From assembly GCA_001247695.2 (NCBI GenBank), contig LGRX02027831.1, positions 33,326-97,325 on the forward strand: a stretch of 64,000 bases of DNA, given 5' to 3'. The notes beneath the pieces are model-generated. The model saw nothing but the letters and a program-made list of their open reading frames with translations, had not been told where the DNA came from and did no database searches. The position numbers were made by a program, and so were the translations under genes. The DNA is from Cymbomonas tetramitiformis (taxonomy: Eukaryota; Chlorophyta; Pyramimonadophyceae; Pyramimonadales; Pyramimonadaceae). Positions 11,101-20,849 of the stretch are shown here, piece after piece (the stretch's first letter is position 1; every line of letters starts with the position of its first letter).

Positions 11101-11498
11101 AGACACGCAGGGACGATGTCCCACAGATACTCAAAGTCAGGGGGAGTTTCTCTCAGGGTCTTCATCTGTGCTTCGGTGAGCGTGCCAGCCCCGGACCTGA
11201 GCCTCCTCCTGACGTTGGCGTTGTGCTGCCGTACGAAATTCTCGCACATGTCGGCGAACTCCCTCAGGAACTTGGGCCGATCTTCTTCCTTGGTGCCCGT
11301 GTAGTTGGGCAGCGTACCAAGGTTGATGCGCGCGGAGTCAGTGTACTCCATGTCTTCCTCAAAGATTACTAACGGCTCCTGGGCCTGGGCTTGAGGTTGT
11401 ACTGGTGCTTGGGCCTCAGGCTGTACTGGTGCTTGGGCCTCAGGCTGGCCACTGGCAGCCCCTTCCTCTCCTTCCAGCTCTGTGAAGTGCTGGCTCAC
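5046..11498 (-). CDS. Gag-protease polyprotein of gypsy element A
   Basis: This is a 2150-codon frame. The first codon shown is GTG; the frame stays open upstream to a TGA near 11610 without any ATG, and the first in-frame ATG is at about 11351, so the true start is uncertain. Visible parts: Gln/Ala/Pro repeats at the N-terminus, a zinc-knuckle-like CLRCFGGGWHESDPEQC near residue 445, two copies of an acidic repeat (CPGMESGDDSD) near residues 755-790, and a retropepsin active site LLLDTGANCNIIP near residue 896. The 1200 residues after the protease, with several acidic or Ser/Pro-rich stretches, are not recognised and are long for this family. The stop TGA (5046-5048) lies inside the start of the pol frame. 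Confidence 0.8.
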   Translation of the reverse strand: MSQHFTELEGEEGAASGQPEAQAPVQPEAQAPVQPQAQAQEPLVIFEEDMEYTDSARINLGTLPNYTGTKEEDRPKFLREFADMCENFVRQHNANVRRRLRSGAGTLTEAQMKTLRETPPDFEYLWDIVPACLAGENSQALSWWRENYEKGGVVASNMDRVLKDTSEHGPLEGTIPCARPPFNEMNTGTTWVIARPVTNQDAQGEVSDEYLTDGTSLKGLTGRDGTRDTQYFYALRGFIAALDKKFMMKGTQEKVDLLTQKPQEVGQDGLTYMKMCQRREMQLNTGKVLSDEELRTFIEDCVDNLRIKVFQTRVKEQLRAQFPPPNRVTWKDLEAIVEVQDKLKGDAESWILTFLQEITRRCGCQYSTWEARQHGLDLKAIKNSIKKIESSEVGQSGELESSKKADTPPSKKMKKEVNVAERAKKASYNKTPPPAEGVRTNDKPKCLRCFGGGWHESDPEQCRSGYKHVKMPAGFHESRLGSSKWWDAENAALRMYNLKNRFKNSDWGILVTDWQQLSNDEKDKYRAKQAPEDKQKGATGNPEALKAEYQGMVAARKTASRAGSVKSQVLSEDEGSDEEPVAAHVAERETHTVDARAHHHGSAGVGVSSGPPTELLSAMAEEMGEEELSSALNTLGLGALPETLCKSAESELTAAPAVALGSTQRMRGFPVKTPEEYEADAQVPMAPAADEMQRKVQLMASVIKSLGAAFRKLAAGLVAEGRITAPRGVETLVELAENNQLPVPTASAADCQDISDEDDDCPGMESGDDSDDDDDCPGMESGDDSDEEEVPLDEMPEDTVEQPRKGRTAVHVTAAAATVQESYGVRDFSERGELHAGTMEAKAYELLKKKMLSGLTEEQLTAMAQVQPVCKLLNESLAQGMALMASGGLLMLYKALLLDTGANCNIIPIRTANRLGLTIFDAETGARVARCDGSPAEFTKYCYVDVVLAAGTPYMTLHRLHAFVTYTNDTTWDFLVGTGPLKNALKLTIDLYRGIATSEAAVSLGMREKVTLPLIELTPPVDARSKRNEDPRVCLATEIFDVDATAARTLAPAFEGCALPPREAVSLDTRGEDRLALAGERCAPAPCAFSRNHPELMDSLASWLEEMRLRRFNSEERERLEARCQSMVEAGFLRPSSMMQVELTGRVSSHAESATYEPPVPGTSLTDQMLGMLQASSRSQREANVATRGEWSSAEEPDGRGSVMPASLATTQSDPRYPDLTLEQEAASEADFKLASVQPWVGMAVNPWDYQDKESSWSQQRLYIDRTGYARLCTLCEEGDGGGVDAGFVRVKFSRCGEYKTILETELLWPDFTLVDQKVDKETKIPSETWTTRASGRKDNDQVPLPDCGAHREAGRYTMASVQETLNTHQTYPGVVTGKLMWDKVARQFCVLSEHTRAQWDLMERMVRHTMEGAATMTPMGKMTGEFQLPFYYEKDQRWQYQHLKYVQRVDIADLRARLKVRYDMEVAGVEDENVKVVPQLTLSDAADKVGKFYPVTDGEGGSGEVFSTNAAAVEYLHLGDNARVMLGACKTEEQAHDALDTYGARRNPPVRTSKTLRTPRTVRGDEAGPSGSAPPPSSATLRLRHQTWPNGVFDPAMLEYHASVFQGTYEPESPTRSENTAGEADWLDLGGISEFTALHGQTVFLIQYRCFMGEIEFQLGKPFAQRGKGVHTQRLSSKTLHQYSSSAGVGQRGEFLPLGGQSKGCTGGLLGTLQKHMEHLVDRTQLLEIARSHLSDGPQQGTLRVFKTRANAQSKAVYYLFEDNRYYRERGPSEMAFTLEYLSSGTRKFDCCSWETWRKVAVMHREPLSAFTSSVGPALLAEARRAEVQVRLRNDFMRCLDPIEGEDAGSEEEDGSISGYSSDLAAAEGVSTHTCRTRTPSPQTEDEDSVEVISERLVGLSASLARGQAEVAANNLTMAALSESIRARQEIIREYEERPRAARATARMSTLGPDCPGLDGRDGARATPTQALCSGRALGGTQTRGLECNMAQRPEHQSIHDILRSPAHSVCTQQTEAVPPAAQEQDSISYVPSTPSSTAPSSPERSSGRVARVDTRPSGHPAARPQSPTASAVQQRSPRAGQRRRRSPSPREGAHRQDAARGRHAGNGASRAPQGRQSYDEIWEERRRESALGPFQGGTGPAAARRARH

Positions 11499-11631
11499 CC
11501 GTATCGCTCTCTGGGCACGCCTCTCTGCCCTTTGTTGCTCCTGACGGTCAGTCTTGGATTCCGTTGCTACCTTCCCGGTGGAGAAGAGATACTGGTGTGA
11601 AGGCTCTTTTCACTCCACACTTCCCAGCTTA

Positions 11632-12162
11632 CCAGTACGGATGAATCCGTCCCTGGCCTCACCTTTCAGTGCTTTGCTCTAAGTAGCAATCACTGCCAGG
11701 ATAATCTCGTCCATGACTGGTGAGCAAGGTTTCATCTGTGACCCGACCCTGTCTTATACTGGCTCTTCTAGATGTCCAGCAAGGTTGCCTCTGCCCTCAG
11801 TGTCTCTCTCTGGTCCACGCAGTAAATCAGCAGAACGCCAGCATGGGTCAAGTGGCTACAAAGAATGCTGTCGTGATAGTGTACACTGACAGTCCTGTTT
11901 CGCTCCACGCCTTCAGGCGTACCAGTACGGATGAATCCGTCCCTGGCTTTACCGTCTGGTGCTTTGCTCCAGCAGGATGTCACTCCCCGAAATAGCCCAG
12001 CACATAATTCTCAACGCTGCAATCATGTTGCAAAATTGGCAACCGGTTCCGCTCTGATCGCTGTCGCTGTACTTTGCAAGACTGGTGAACTTCGAGTGTC
12101 GCAACAGCCTGCTTCCCTCAACCTCTTCCAAGGCTTACCAGTACGGATAAATCCGTCCCTGG
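11632..12162 (-). repeat. Three copies of a nested stem-loop in the leader of element A
   Basis: Copies at 11632-11656, 11922-11946 and 12138-12162. Each is a hairpin ACGGATGAATCCGT (third copy with one base change) enclosed by CCAG...CTGG, so two nested stems form. About 20 further bases after each copy are also conserved (TCACC..TTCAG..GCTTTGCTC), whereas the DNA between copies is not. Their place just upstream of gag suggests a leader or LTR function such as packaging, dimerisation or regulation; that is inference. Confidence 0.7.
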
Positions 12163-12165
12163 CAT

Positions 12166-14628
12166 CACCATTCAGAGGTCTCGTTCTTCAGGACTGCTGT
12201 TGAACTCTCAGCATTACAGACGACATGTCTGTAATATGGCACATTTTTGTTTTGAAAAGGACTGTTAATTACAGTTCTGACGCTATCGCACAAGGGCAAG
12301 TCCACAAATGTATGTCTTTACAAGCAGAAGAATACTGTATCTTATAAATTATCTCATAACACTGCTGTTTTCGCGGTCTTAAGCGAGTCCTGGCTATTTT
12401 CGGAATCACTGTTACGAAGGCAAAACAAAAATGAGCGTCTGCCTCACCCTGCTACGCCGCCCTACATATTCTCGCTATCTCCAAACAAGTGTAACACCCA
12501 TCCGTATTTCCGTATCTCGTCACTGTCATGACTCCTCGCGCGTATCGTACTGCGCGTGTCACACGTTCGTCACAGAGACTGCTACAGCAAGTGTCACAAC
12601 CCGGCTGAGGTACACGATAAGCCGTGGTTTGTGACAAACCTCACAGGTGCTTCATTAGCCAAGGAAGGCTATTGGGCTGATAGGCACTTTAGCATGGAGG
12701 ACGGATCAAGTCATGCATGCATATATTAAGCACAATTTTGCAAATGGTCAGTCAGCATATCGATCTGACATGTCATAAGGACTCAAGAAAGATATGCATG
12801 TTCAAGGTCTTTAATTATCATCGTGTCGTTTCACGCACTGTCCGATGCTAAAATCTACGGAATCTAACGGCGCTAACATTGAACATCCTGTGCAGATATC
12901 TCGAAACAAGCTGTCACCCGAATCTACAGACGTTGAATGATAGAATTTGTCCAATCGAATATCGTCTATGAAACTCAGTCGGCTAAACCTGTGACATTCA
13001 GTGCCGATCTATGGATTGGTGTCACGTCACGGAGTCGGCAGTCGGCATACGGCAGTCGGTCACCAGTTTATAGAATGGCATTTCCCCATTTTGCCCTCCC
13101 CGACATGACGTAGATTCCCAATCGTAGGAAATATTCCTCCACATCAGAAATCGGGAAGACCGTGCGATTTTTCATCTGACCGGTGTGGTAAGCCTACTAT
13201 CCCACCCGGTTGACCCGGAAGGACCCTTTAAAACATGCGTCGGGCTGCTGCCCGCACATGAATTTTGGCAATTACTCTGCAAATTTCCCAACATGTATCA
13301 CAACATTGTAAACATGTGTTCACTGTGATATATGTGCGTCGTTTGGCACTCGAAACGTAGCGAAAGAAGCCGTACTTCGCGTTTTAGGATGCTCGCCGGG
13401 AGTGAGGGGTTACCCTTGAGGTACTAAACGATTGCGTAGCGAGATGTACAGGGATGAGTCTCCGCCAAGTTTTCACGCAAAATTAACTTAAGTTGACGTT
13501 GCTTTTGATGGCGCGTTTGCCGTTATTCCAGTTGATGTTGATAGCGCGTTTGCCGTTATTCCATCCGTATTCGCGGATGTGCGCAAGCCGCGAAGGGGGT
13601 TCGCATTGCGGACTTCAAACGCGTTTTGGGCATCCGCGGTTCTGCGGATGCTCAAGACAGCGACTGAAACTAACTTCATTACATGCTTATAAAGTGTTGG
13701 AGAGAGGTCCACACTGTTCGAACACTCATAAGTTCGAGACTGCAAAACGTTTGTTCCAATTGCCCCGTTTATAGCGGTACAATGATGAAAACGTGCGGGA
13801 TCTTTACGCACGCGCTCATCATGTCCAATAAAAAAGTTCACTACGTAAAACACAATGTAAAGTATTATTACAAAGTTATAGGTCTTACAACTTCGGAATA
13901 ATATCATAAGCATAGGCTCACTGTAGCAGAAATATCAAGTCATTTCTTTGAAAGCGGTGCTTGGGACGCAACATCAGGCTGAAAAACACAGAAGGTGCGA
14001 GTCGCTTTACCGACGTGGCACGTAGATTTAGTCGGCAGAGAGTCGTCTCTCTCGAAAGCCGTCGAAAGAAAGCAGGCCTCCATCAGATCGAAGGATGCAC
14101 AGGGCATGCTGCGACGGTCAGACGACAAAAGATGCCATGTTAGGCCCATGACAGGCCTTTCTATAACCCGTCGACTCCAAAAACTCAGGTTTGCGAGAGC
14201 GTGACATGGTCCTGACATGCCAGTCGACCTACGTCGACCTACGTCGTCCTAACCAATCAGCGTGCTGTGATCAAACAATTGACATGGTCAGACGACACAC
14301 TATCGCGCGTGACGTGACACCAATCCATAGATCCACCCTCAGTGTATTGTATAACGTCGTACTCCACGGGTCATCCCACCCATCGATCGAGGCTGATGAC
14401 AGTGAATTATCGATCGACAGATTAATAATATCTGTTATCTGACGATCGTCACTTCAGTTCTCGGTTCCAGACTTGCAGTAATAAATCATACGCTAATTTT
14501 ATTCAGCAAACGTGTACAGTCCGTGTAGCATTCCCCTTCTTTGATATATGCTCAAGACTAGGGTTATTGTAACTCGTAAACCCTTATGAGTCCCATAAGG
14601 GCTATTACATTTATTGGCGCAAGGGGTA
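12166..14628. other. No recognisable gene
   Basis: I see no gene I can support. A 141-codon minus-strand frame (13488-13913) has a hydrophobic start but its 3' part is made of a short direct repeat (GCGCGTTTGCCGTTATTCCA at about 13511 and 13541), so it is probably not a gene. Short direct repeats of GGCAGTCGG occur near 13034-13056. The base composition is more AT-rich than in element A. Confidence 0.5.
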
Positions 14629-14657
14629 CTAGTAGAATATCCTATGCTACGTGCGAT

Positions 14658-14680
14658 GGAAGCGTGGTGGGCCCACACCC
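14658..14680 (+). other. Initiator tRNA-Met 5'-half match (possible primer-binding site)
   Basis: These 23 bases (GGAAGCGTGGTGGGCCC and following) resemble the D-arm to anticodon-loop part of plant-type initiator tRNA-Met, with mismatches at the end. The segment is bracketed by 12-bp direct repeats CTAGTAGAATAT (14629-14640 and 14680-14691). Because a related sequence touches the LTR of element E (20850-20874), the best explanation is the primer-binding site of a minus-strand element using a half-tRNA primer, as Drosophila copia does. Confidence 0.45.
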
Positions 14681-14749
14681 TAGTAGAATATGCAGGAGAA
14701 ACACTTCCGTCTCGGAAACAGATCATTGGCTAAGCTCCATGAAACGGCC

Positions 14750-14828
14750 ATCCGATAGCATTTGTGCTATCGGATAACTAGCCAAATAATAATGAGTACT
14801 GTACTATACAGTGCCACTGTACAGTACT
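14750..14828. repeat. Two perfect hairpins
   Basis: Positions 14750-14760 and 14765-14775 form an 11-bp perfect stem (ATCCGATAGCA) with a 4-base loop. Positions 14795-14804 and 14819-14828 form a second stem (AGTACTGTAC). The second motif also occurs as a single copy in the LTR of element E (CTAGTACTGTAC), which supports this region being the LTR of element D. Confidence 0.6.
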
Positions 14829-15190
14829 ACTACCCCTGCTAGTGGAGTCACTGTACCGAAATAATGAAGGGGTTCAGGCAAGGGGGAAGTCAGAGCCCAT
14901 AATAACAGCCCTGAAACCTAAAGTCCAGCACACCACCTGGAACCGTGACCAGGGCAAAGCTAGGATGTAACACGAGTGGAGCAAACTATACGAAACAAAC
15001 ACGTAACTACTCAGCTTGGGTGGAAACAGATACATTTCTAGATGGGTGTCCGGAGTCTCGAACCGGTACATCCCACTACTGGGCTAAGGCTAGACCGGAA
15101 CCACCAGGATATACATTAAGCAACTCAGCCACTTTCAAGATGGTCAGCGGCGCCGAGTTCATCTGTGGTCCACTACTGAGAGAAAGAGCC

Positions 15191-15408
15191 CGTAGTAAAT
15201 TGAAATGTTGTAAATGTAGCATCGCCAGACCAAAGTGGGTCATGCGAATCACCGATCGAAATTGCAGCAGACCCAAATGGGGACACGAGTAACGATGCCG
15301 TAGTTAATTGAAACTGTGTAAATGTAGCACCACCAGACCCAAGCGGGCCAGGTGGATCACCGATCGAAATTGAAGCAGACCCAACTGGGTGCACGAGTGA
15401 CGATGCCG
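15191..15408. repeat. Tandem duplication, about 109-bp unit, two copies
   Basis: Units 15191-15298 and 15299-15408 both begin CGTAGT.AATTGAAA and share blocks such as CACCGATCGAAATTG. They lie in the 3' untranslated part of element D. The equivalent part of element E also carries tandem repeats, of a different sequence. Confidence 0.8.
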
Positions 15409-15545
15409 ATTGTACCGGAACTGATCTGCCGATTGAAGCTTGCAGGTCACGATTGTCGATCGAAGTGACCCAAAGTGAGGAGAAGACATCCGAGAATATG
15501 GCACGATCCGAAAGCTGAACTGAAGAAGTTTGCATGGCTCCGGGT

Positions 15546-16189
15546 TCAACCAGGCCCCTGCCTGTCACCACCACCGACAGTGTAAGTCGCAATAGCCGTA
15601 GCAGAAAACAGGAATGTCCCAATAAAAAAGATACGGCGTGCAAATGAGTTGCTCCCAAAAGTCCTGCCGCCCGCTGGTACCCCGAACTGTTGCATTAACA
15701 CTGCAGTCTCTGGCGGAGCACACCCGGTGCAATCAGACTCATAGTCAGTGCCAGAGTCAGAGGCGAGGTCAATTGGGCTCGAGTTAAAGGCAAGCAGATC
15801 AGCCGGTAGAGATTCAAAATACTTTGACGGCTCAGCACGTGGCTGCAGTTGTTTGTCTGGTAGTTGCGAAACATCAAAGGTAGACATGGCAAGCTGACGG
15901 CGGGGATCGTTGTTGTTCATGCGGTAGTCACCGACCGCTCGTACACCTCCAGCAGACATCACCAGCAGACGGTGGGAGCAATTGAACTGCACAGCGCAGG
16001 GGCAAATGGAGCACCCGTGGTGGCAAATGTGACCCGGCCTAGAGACAGGCAAGACTCGGGCGAGTCAGCGGTAGCAGCATCAGCTGCATCCTGAAAATGT
16101 TGCATGGCGGTAGGCTCTGCGGCAAAATAATGAGCAGTCAACTCACAGACAGTCTCGGATTGCCCCACAAGAGCGCACAAATGCTCCAT
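15546..16189 (-). pseudogene. Degenerate ORF of element D with acidic stretch and membrane helix
   Basis: Two overlapping frames (15959-16189 and 15546-16052) together give a protein-like sequence whose second part has SPIDLASDSGTDYES followed by a hydrophobic helix (RRIFFIGTFLFSATAIA). Element E has the same order: PVELSVIDDDSDSD and then a hydrophobic helix. This suggests a shared accessory protein of this non-autonomous family. The frame change between the two parts suggests decay. Function unknown; no family recognised. Confidence 0.35.
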
Positions 16190-16784
16190 GGCCTCAGCGT
16201 CGCCAGCGTCGTAGTACGCGCCTCAGGTCACCCTAATATGTTCTGCCGTCGTAGGGATGCCACTGGCAATCCTCGTCCGTCCTGCCGTTGTTGTTGGTGT
16301 ATGAGTTGCTGCTGCTGGGCATCATGAAGTTTCTGTGCTGCAGCTAGCTGCATCAAAATCATGTAGGTGTATAACAAATGCTTTCTGGATCAGGGGAGAA
16401 GTCCTGTCGCGATTGACCGGTCCCTGGCCGAGAGAGTCTCCCAAAAAGAGGGTTTAGCCGAAGATTGGCCGAAAGAATTCTGAACCTTAAGTATGCAAAA
16501 AGATGTCAAAACAAGAAAAAAAACAAATGTTTTCTCGAAAACTGGCCATTAAGCTCTCACCGTTTAAAATCAACCCTCGAGCAGCCGAACGAGTGCCGCA
16601 GGGCGTGTTGTGGAGCCATAAGAGGCCAGTGATGTGTTAACACGCTGCACGGCATCACCGAGGATAGATTCTTGGTTTTCTTGCGATGGAAGAAATACGT
16701 GCGTGCTTCTTGATGCTGCCGCCACAGCTTCCTCTCTGACTCCGCCTCAATTATACGCCGGGAAGCTTGCTGCGACCCAGATCT

Positions 16785-16836
16785 CCCATCCATCCCCCAT
16801 CCATTCCATCCCCCAGCCATTCCATCCCCCATCCAT
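16785..16836. repeat. CCATCCC minisatellite
   Basis: Imperfect tandem repeats of a 7-15-base pyrimidine-rich unit (CCATCCCCCATCCATT). Simple-sequence expansion; no function visible. Confidence 0.8.
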
Positions 16837-16935
16837 CATCTTCATCGAAGGAGTCCAAGCCAAATCAGCAAACGATTTGCGCCAAAGTCTGAGAGATCCT
16901 AAGAAGATCGCACAATGTACAGCGATAGTGGATTG

Positions 16936-17127
16936 TGTGAGATATATTGTTACGCCAATATATCGGGTGTCACTGTGAAAGGCTCATACAAGTGTAAACT
17001 CATTATCAAGATAAACGAATATAAGGCGGTCTGTGACCTAGGTATCTGTCACCTAGTACTGTACAAGTACTGGTACAGCTAACGGGAGTCAGAGCAAGTT
17101 ATGACCTACGGGTCACTGAATCCAGCA
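16936..17127 (-). repeat. 3' LTR of element E
   Basis: 192 bp, identical to 20875-21066 except for one base in CTGTACAAGTACTGG. Starts TG and ends CA on both strands, as expected for an LTR. Confidence 0.95.
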
Positions 17128-17331
17128 CACCTCCCTGTGACTGTACATAGTGACTGTTACAGGTGGCAGAGAGCGGAGCACAGACAAAGTATAAAAGTTC
17201 CGAAACGACAAACAGCAAGAAGCTGGAAACTGCTAGTGGGAGGCCTGTGCTTTAGCCAGGGCGGTCCCATTCTAAAATTGCTGCTAGGTAACTGCTTTAA
17301 GCTAAGTTCCTACAGCCAATCTCAAAGCTAC

Positions 17332-19365
17332 TTAGCCACTTTCAAAGTGGTCCACAAAGCTGCAGAGTTCACCAGAGTTGAAGAAGTTGTCAGAGTCAAA
17401 GATGTGCAACCAGAACCAGAGTCCAGAAGCCATAGTCCGTAACTGCAGTCCGAAGCCAGAGTCCAGAAGCCAGAAGCCAGAACCAGAATCCAGAAGCCAG
17501 AGTCCAGAACCACATGCGTGGAGCAAATTTAGGATTCCAGAAATGTAAAAACAAAAGTCCCAGTCTGCCGAAACCAGAGAAGCAAAAGAAATGCTAAAAG
17601 GTAAAGTAAAAGGCAAGACAGACGGACAGTTGGCAGTCACCCCGGTGGGATGTACGGCTGCGGAGAAGTCAACGGCTCGATCGAGCACCACCGAACCCTG
17701 AACCGCCGAGACACATGCAAGGCACATGAGGGCGGGCAGGGCAAGAGATGCAAAAGATAAGGTCCTCGGCAACTTTGCCACACCGACACGTGAAAGCGTA
17801 GTCGGCGGGGCCGAAGGAATCTCGCCTCCGTGGGAAGAAAAAATATCCGAGTCACTGTCATCGTCGATCACGGAAAGCTCTACCGGGTGAGTTTGCCCTT
17901 CAGCAAACTCAATCGAGCACAAATTCAGTGAAGAGTTGTCGGGGCATGCCGGGTGAAACCTGTCCATGAGGGTCACCTGGAGGGGCTCCTCAAAAGGAGA
18001 CTCGTGAGCCGCTGGGTCCGACGGCAAAACCGGGTAAAGCGGCTGAGTCTCGATCTCGTGATTGGCAGGTGGTGGCACATCGCACACCACCTGCGGCACA
18101 GACAATGTGCCAAGGTGTAGGGTTGCTGGCACACTGGCCGTGGCAGCACCACCGACCTCTGCAGCCGCAGCCGCAGACCGCAGAGAGGCGAGCACGCCTC
18201 GTGCGTCGGCAAGTACATCCCCCATGCCGGTTTCCGATGTAGTACGCCCCAAACCCGCATAGTGGGCACGTAATCTCACGTCGTGCCCTGTCGGGTAAGT
18301 AAGGGCTGTTCCATTTATTGTCCTATGGAGGGGGGTGGAAGGCACTTCCTTTTTGTCCGGAGGAAGGGTGGGGTGGCATGGTGGTCCATTAACACTGCTT
18401 AACCCCTAAACGGCGGAAGGAATTTCGGGGTTTTGAAAATTGGGGTTCAATTACAATAACTTTGGCACAAGGGTCCTGCCTCGACTTTTGAAAATAGTGT
18501 CGGAAAGGTCTTCTCAAGACGAATCGCATGCAAACGTTGAAAATGCATGACACTTGACAACGACGACGTGATTGTCAACTGAAAAATGTTGATGGATGTG
18601 CACATCGTTAACAATTTAAGCCCTAATATTGACCCTAGACCTCCGGGTATAATCTTACAAAGTGCTCAACATGCGGTTAGGGCTACTTAGATTGTTAGGG
18701 GTGTGTAACACTATGTCACATGTGCCCTAGATGTAACTCATTATGGTCAAGCTAAAATAGAGTGCGTCTCGGTAAATATTAAGAGCATCGTCGCGAAATG
18801 TTTGCTTCCAAGTGCATGCCTGCGTGTGGCTCGATGAGAGCTTTTCAAAACTGTCTTCAAAAATGAATTTGAGTTAATATTTCTCGCCGAGAAAATCAAT
18901 TTTGAGTGTTTGATGAGCTAGCTCATCACGTAGCAGTTTAGGGGTTAATACTGTATTTTCACCTCTAAATGTCCGCTGGGTGGGAGGGGGCCATATGCCA
19001 TGCCTTCCGCCCCCTCCCCATAGGACAATAAATGGACCAGCCCTAAAGGGCTCAGGGTCGTCACGTACCAGCGGTCGGTCGTGCTGGTGGCACAACTTGG
19101 CAAATTCCCCGTCGTTCTCGTCGTCGAAGGCAGCTTGAAAGGCCGAGACGACGAGGTCCATGTCCATGGCGGCATCACGTAGGTCCACATCACACGATGG
19201 AACCACACACCGCCGGGCAACGTGCCGTGTCATGAAAGTGTCCTGGGCAGAGAGGGCACTCCTGTACGAAGGCCGAAGATGCAGAGTGGAAAGAAATGCA
19301 CCTAGCCGCATGCGTAGAACGCGATTGGGACCAATTTTCCTCCTTCGGGAGCGGGGAGGCCGCAA
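17332..19365 (-). CDS. Second ORF of element E, interrupted by a MITE
   Basis: Two frames of equal phase (19365-19044 and 18302-17332) are separated by the 741-bp MITE plus its 3-bp duplication. Removing them keeps the phase (744 is a multiple of 3) and gives one continuous frame of about 430 codons. Visible features: an acidic stretch DDDSDSD, one strongly hydrophobic helix (SFASLALPALMCLACVSAV) and a C-terminal part encoded by a minisatellite. The layout matches the ORF in remnant D. No family recognised; a membrane-anchored accessory or envelope-like product is possible but unproven. The first codon shown for the left part is not ATG. Confidence 0.45.
17411..17512. repeat. CCAGAAGCCAGAGT minisatellite
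   Basis: About seven imperfect copies of a 6-14-base unit (CCAGAAGCCAGAGT). They are translated on the minus strand as Ser/Gly/Leu/Trp repeats at the end of the second ORF of E. Confidence 0.8.
18303..19043. mobile_element. Harbinger/PIF-like MITE inside element E
   Basis: A 741-bp element with terminal inverted repeats of about 42 bp (GGGCTGTTCCATTTATTGTC at the left; the right end is its complement with few mismatches) and flanking TAA on both sides (18300-18302 and 19044-19046). The TWA duplication and GGGC ends are typical of PIF/Harbinger elements. No transposase is present. It interrupts the second ORF of E, so it arrived after E or in an ancestor of E. A further copy of the same terminus lies at 55638. 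Confidence 0.85.
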
Positions 19366-19375
19366 AACGATGCTT

Positions 19376-20502
19376 TCATCCTACTCGACGGTCACGCCCA
19401 TGAAACTTACCGTCGGGTCGACGGTTGCGGTCGTCGCGCCATTTGGACGGCGGAAACTTGACCCCACCGGCGCCGTGCCGACGGGGAAATCCATCCCGTG
19501 GCGGCGGTGTGTCACGGCCGCTACCATGCTCCTCATGACGAAGCGAGGCAAGTAGGGTAGAGGCCTCACCCACGATACGAACAAACTCCTCGAGGAAGTC
19601 CCTCACGTCATGCTGGCTCCCACATGCATGACTCGCGTACGCCGCTGCGAGAGGTGTGTGCGCCGATATAGGTGCGTGTGCCTTGGGGCGGGTGGGAGGG
19701 CCATCAGGGTTTGCACACCACCACACCTCGAGAACGTGCGTGTAAATCTCCTCGATCGCCACTTTAGCCAATTCGGTGTCAAGGCGGAGTGGGGTGATTA
19801 CCTCACGGTAAAACTCACTGTCAAGTGCCGCCAGCAGCTGCCGCTTGGCGGCCTTGTCGTCGAGTGTTCCAGCCCCAGAAGCGGCGATGGCCTTGATGCA
19901 CTCGTCAAATTGTGCCACTAGGGGCTCTGGGTCGTCCGAGGGTCCAAAAAATAAATACCCAATACCTCCTCGTGATGGCGTAGCGGCCGATGCCTAGGCG
20001 GCAAAAACCGCTTGGTAATCTCAAGGAGGGCACGCTTACCGTCGCGCGGAGAAATCCTAGCCGACGCATCAACCCACCTTCGAGCTGGAGAGTGGGGAGT
20101 GGTTAAGGAAACCAACGAGCGAAGCAAAATGTCATTGTAGATCGGGTGTACCTCCTTGTCGACGTCTACGAGGTCAAACGTGTCCTCGTTGGCGGAGTCC
20201 TTGTTAACAAAGGACGTCTCTAGTGCAGACACCAAGGAGTCCCAAAGCAGTTGACGATGTGGCTCGCTCCCGGAAAATGTGGACGCCTTGTTACCTAAGG
20301 TGTCCTTCGCAACACGCTTTACAACGTCAATGTCCCAAGACGATTGCAAAACCGCGTTCCCGCGTGTTCTGTCAGCAGCCGCAAGGGCAATATGCGCTGA
20401 CTGTGGAGTGCTCCTATAGCGAGCACCCACGTTTCTAGCAAAAACTGAATCTAGGCGCATTCTAGCGCCAACGGCCGGTGCTCCAACTGAAGATGACGTC
20501 AT
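19376..20502 (-). CDS. Gag-like protein of element E, in two frames
   Basis: Frame one (20502-19918, with an ATG start) and frame two (19918-19376) overlap near 19.92-20.0 kb; the second is open back to about 19985. Frame two contains a helical capsid-like stretch (FDECIKAIAASGAGTLDDKA and the following ALDSEFYREVITPL), of the kind found in copia-type gag (UBN2/gag-polypeptide families), followed by an Arg/Gly-rich tail that may bind RNA. No zinc knuckle is visible. The junction is at a run of six T (near 19950), so programmed slippage or a simple frameshift mutation are both possible. Assignment to gag rests on position and character. Confidence 0.55.
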
Positions 20503-20849
20503 CAGAATTAAATCCTACAGGAGGGGCGTTGGGGAAAAGGCGAGTTGAAAATTGTGAGGTGGCGAGCGCCGGCAATGCAGTTACGGAGTGGGAGGTCGAA
20601 AGGGGTCGAACGAAACCAACGAAGTTGAAGATGCGGCGGCCAAGGAGATGTCGACAAGGGTGATCAAGCCCAGTCAAAAACAAATTCCAACGCAGACACT
20701 CGTAGGATAAGTCGAAATTTCCAATCCAAAATCTCACCGTAACATAGCGCAAGCCGCACGCTCTAAATGGGCCAATTCAACACCTCGCGAGGCCCCAACG
20801 CCCCGCCAATCGGAATAGTTTAGCCAATCATGGCAAAGCTAGCAGTGAA

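Larger units (their letters stand above)
1..12165 (-). mobile_element. Ty3/gypsy LTR retrotransposon A (left end outside window)
   Basis: The element reads right to left: repeated stem-loops in the leader (11632-12162), gag-protease (11498-5046), then pol (5138 to beyond position 1). The order reverse transcriptase, RNase H, integrase is that of Ty3/gypsy elements. The 3' end with its LTR lies outside the window, and I could not find a 5' LTR boundary or primer-binding site between 11.5 and 13.5 kb, so the right limit is approximate. The coding frames are long and open, with no stop in over 5 kb of pol, so the copy looks young or under selection. Unusual cargo: a cytosine methyltransferase domain and a hydrophobic multi-helix region in pol. 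Confidence 0.85.
14681..16360 (-). mobile_element. Remnant D of a short LTR element related to E
   Basis: The left LTR appears to end at 14930: TCCAGCA followed by CACC is shared with the LTR end and polypurine side of element E (17121-17131). Inside, 15104-15165 resembles 17310-17370 of E (a shared block around GCCACTTTCAA). The downstream coding part has the same layout as in E: an acidic Asp/Ser stretch followed by one membrane helix. No second LTR or target duplication was found, so it is a partial or diverged copy. No polymerase is present. Confidence 0.45.

Noticed and set aside
10377..11372. 331-codon plus-strand frame over gag of element A
   Set aside because: Shadow frame of the minus-strand gag in GC-rich DNA; no domain. 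The same holds for 7870-8526, 9046-9729 and 9699-10313.
11632..12162. Hammerhead ribozymes in the repeated leader motif
   Set aside because: The motif forms nested hairpins but lacks the hammerhead core on both strands.
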